A stretch of DNA of 62,206 nt from Janibacter limosus NBRC 16128 (GTDB lineage Bacteria > Actinomycetota > Actinomycetes > Actinomycetales > Dermatophilaceae): the NCBI RefSeq assembly GCF_001570985.1, contig NZ_BCSS01000018.1:1-62206 (forward strand), given 5' to 3'. Below the pieces are notes generated by a model. It worked only from the letters and a program-made list of their open reading frames with translations, ran no database searches and was not told the origin of the DNA. Below are positions 60,795-62,206 of this stretch, piece after piece. Position 1 is the stretch's first letter; every line of letters starts with the position of its first letter. A program made the position numbers and the translations under genes.

Positions 60795-62039
60795 ATGACT
60801 GTGACAGACGTGATCGAGGACGTTGAGGCCTTTCGGCTCCGGGCTCGGGCCTGGCTGGCCGACAACATGCCCAAGCTCGACCCCGATGCAGTGCCGCCGG
60901 CTCCCGGCGACGACGACGAGGAGTGGGTGAAGACGCGGGAGCTGCAGAAGAAGCTCTACGCAGGTGGCTTTGCCGGCATCTGCTTCCCCAAGGAGTACGG
61001 CGGCCTCGGGCTCTCGCCGGCACATCAAGAGGCCTTCAGCCAGGAGTCCGAGCCCTACCAGATGCCGCTTCTGCTCAACGTCCCCACGTTCAGCATCTGT
61101 GCGCCGACGATCCTCGACATGGGGTCCGAGCAGCAGAAGCGTGACCGGATCTCTGCCGCGATCCGCGGCGACGAGATCCTCGTCCAGTTCCTGTCGGAGC
61201 CGAGCGGTGGGTCCGACCTGGCTGGCCTCATCACGCGAGCTGAGAAGGACGGGGACACGTGGGTCATCAATGGAGCCAAGACCTGGTCGACCTGTGCCTA
61301 TGCAGCCGACTGGGCACTGTGCCTCGCACGTACCGACTCCGATGCACCCAAGCACCGTGGTCTGACGATGTTCCTCATCCCGACCAAGGCTGAGGGCATC
61401 GACATGCGGCGCATCACGCAGGTCAACGGCTCGACCGAGTTCTGCGAGGAGTTCTTCGACAATGTCGTCGTCCCCGCGGACGCCGTTGTCGGCGAGGTCA
61501 ACGACGGGTGGGCCGTCGCCTCCCGTCAGCTCTTCCATGAGCGCACGGCCGTCGGTGGTGGATCTCCCTACGTGAGTGGACGGGGGACCGGACGCTTGTC
61601 GACCCCGCCCTCGGACCTTGCCGAGATCGCCCGGGCGTTTGGTCGCAACGAGGACGAGGCCGTGCGTGAGCTGGTCGGCGAGAGTCGTGCCCAGCACGTC
61701 GTCCAAGACCAGCTGATCCGGCGGGTCAGCCAGGGGATCGAGTCCGGTGTCATGCCCGGACCGGCTGCGTCGATCATGCGCCTGTTCCATGCCGAGACCC
61801 AGTGGATGCTCGACGACCACGCCATCACGATCGCTGGCTCCGGCGGGGTCACAGGCAAGGACAACCAGTCGCTGGCGGCGCAGCTGTCGGTCAACTACCT
61901 CATGCGCCAGGGATCCAGCCTCGGCGGCGGCAGCACTGAGATGTCGCGCAACATCATCAGTGAGCGGCTGCTGGGTATGCCCCGCGAGTATGCCGCGGAC
62001 CGCGATGTCCCGTTCCGTGAGGTAAAGCGCGGTCGCTGA
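60795..62039 (+). CDS. acyl-CoA dehydrogenase, long subunit
   Basis: A 414-aa acyl-CoA dehydrogenase: FAGICFPKEYGGLGLSPA, VQFLSEPSGGSDLAGL (FAD-binding), TWVINGAKTWSTCAYAADW and the C-terminal SLGGGSTEMSRNIISERLLGMP, the normal FadE ending. ATG 60795 has GAGAGGA upstream; the longer frame inside the preceding gene is rejected. Likely partner of the preceding gene in one heteromeric enzyme. Ends at a strong terminator. Confidence 0.9.
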   Translation: MTVTDVIEDVEAFRLRARAWLADNMPKLDPDAVPPAPGDDDEEWVKTRELQKKLYAGGFAGICFPKEYGGLGLSPAHQEAFSQESEPYQMPLLLNVPTFSICAPTILDMGSEQQKRDRISAAIRGDEILVQFLSEPSGGSDLAGLITRAEKDGDTWVINGAKTWSTCAYAADWALCLARTDSDAPKHRGLTMFLIPTKAEGIDMRRITQVNGSTEFCEEFFDNVVVPADAVVGEVNDGWAVASRQLFHERTAVGGGSPYVSGRGTGRLSTPPSDLAEIARAFGRNEDEAVRELVGESRAQHVVQDQLIRRVSQGIESGVMPGPAASIMRLFHAETQWMLDDHAITIAGSGGVTGKDNQSLAAQLSVNYLMRQGSSLGGGSTEMSRNIISERLLGMPREYAADRDVPFREVKRGR

Positions 62040-62050
62040 GGGTGCGCCGA

Positions 62051-62093
62051 CGAATGCTCCCGGTCAGGTGCTCAACCTGACCGGGAGCATTCG
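62051..62093. terminator. hairpin terminator after the acyl-CoA dehydrogenase pair
   Basis: A 19-bp perfect stem (62051-62069 with 62075-62093) and GCTCA loop, 12 bp past the stop; it also faces the leftward gene at the window edge. Confidence 0.87.
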
Positions 62094-62125
62094 TCTGTCA
62101 TGGTGCTCCGCCGACAGAGCCTGCG

Positions 62126-62206
62126 TCAGGGTTTCAGATGTCTGCGAAGGCCATCGATGAGGAAGGCCATGCCCGCCTCGAACTCTTTGTCAGAGGCGAA
62201 GCTCCG
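62126..62206 (-). CDS. C-terminus of a TetR-like regulator, cut by the window edge
   Basis: On the minus strand the frame is open from the right edge to a TGA at 62126-62128, giving 26 residues. It reads FASDKEFEAGMAFLIDGLRR in the middle, the type of ending seen in TetR/AcrR regulators (F-x-x-G-L/M-x-x-L-I-D-G-L). It is convergent to the acyl-CoA dehydrogenase operon. Its position makes it a candidate regulator of the island, but the DNA-binding domain is outside the window. Confidence 0.55.
   Translation of the reverse strand, partial: RSFASDKEFEAGMAFLIDGLRRHLKP

Overview
The window is high-GC DNA of an actinobacterium, most likely Micrococcales near the Intrasporangiaceae (Janibacter/Knoellia type; placement inferred from gene content and codon use, not tested). 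Supporting signs are many GTG/TTG starts, TAGACT-like -10 boxes lying directly before start codons, SigK/RskA, an MgtA-type mannosyltransferase, DUF3017 after folD, an MT0933-type antitoxin and a purine-salvage neighbourhood that resembles Mycobacterium tuberculosis Rv3303c-Rv3315c. I see no rRNA, tRNA, CRISPR, transposase or integrase.

Layout. 0-10.2 kb: a surface-glycan locus with four GT2 glycosyltransferases, a 768-aa multidomain protein (methyltransferase-like, nucleotidyltransferase-like, NDK-like and kinase-like parts), an MsbA/PglK-like ABC exporter, a Wzz-like protein and a Wzy-like polymerase. 10.3-13.9 kb: purN, a ZTP riboswitch, purH, folD and a DUF3017 protein. 13.9-15 kb: mdh. 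15-18.7 kb: a SigK stress module (molybdopterin oxidoreductase, fasciclin lipoprotein, sigK, rskA) with two SigK-like promoters. 18.8-22 kb: aqpZ and monomeric NADP-isocitrate dehydrogenase. 22-29.5 kb: a polyprenyl-phosphate sugar transferase, trpS, a 2H phosphoesterase, a MarR regulator and a mannose group (mgtA, a DPM-like GT2, manC). 29.5-45.4 kb: nucleoside uptake and salvage. The rightward genes are an M20 amidohydrolase, a BMP lipoprotein, an ABC transporter, cdd, deoA, a cupin and add; the leftward genes are punA, pmmB, a uridine-kinase-like gene, yigZ and deoC; lpdA diverges from them. 45.4-62.2 kb: an antitoxin-like protein, an MFS exporter with an unusual C-terminal extension, and a large CoA-dependent catabolic island.

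The catabolic island (47.8-62.2 kb) is the least explained part. It holds a crotonase, SDR, thiolase, metal-dependent amidohydrolase, a new 36-codon ORF, a fused carboxyltransferase, a dimeric-barrel protein, a tandem VOC protein, a MaoC pair, a MoxR/alpha-beta-hydrolase/VWA trio and an acyl-CoA dehydrogenase pair, with a TetR-like gene cut by the right edge. Paired acyl-CoA dehydrogenases plus paired MaoC proteins recall the heteromeric enzymes of the mycobacterial cholesterol side-chain (igr) pathway, so a bulky alicyclic or steroid/terpenoid acid is a reasonable but unproven substrate. AT-rich divergent gaps within the island carry short palindromes or direct repeats that could be operators.

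Almost every convergent junction ends in a long, nearly perfect GC-rich hairpin without a T-tract. The best candidates for new biology are the 768-aa glycan protein, the MoxR/VWA trio inside a beta-oxidation island, the 36-aa ORF coupled to the carboxyltransferase, and the self-controlled SigK module with a leaderless molybdo-enzyme mRNA.
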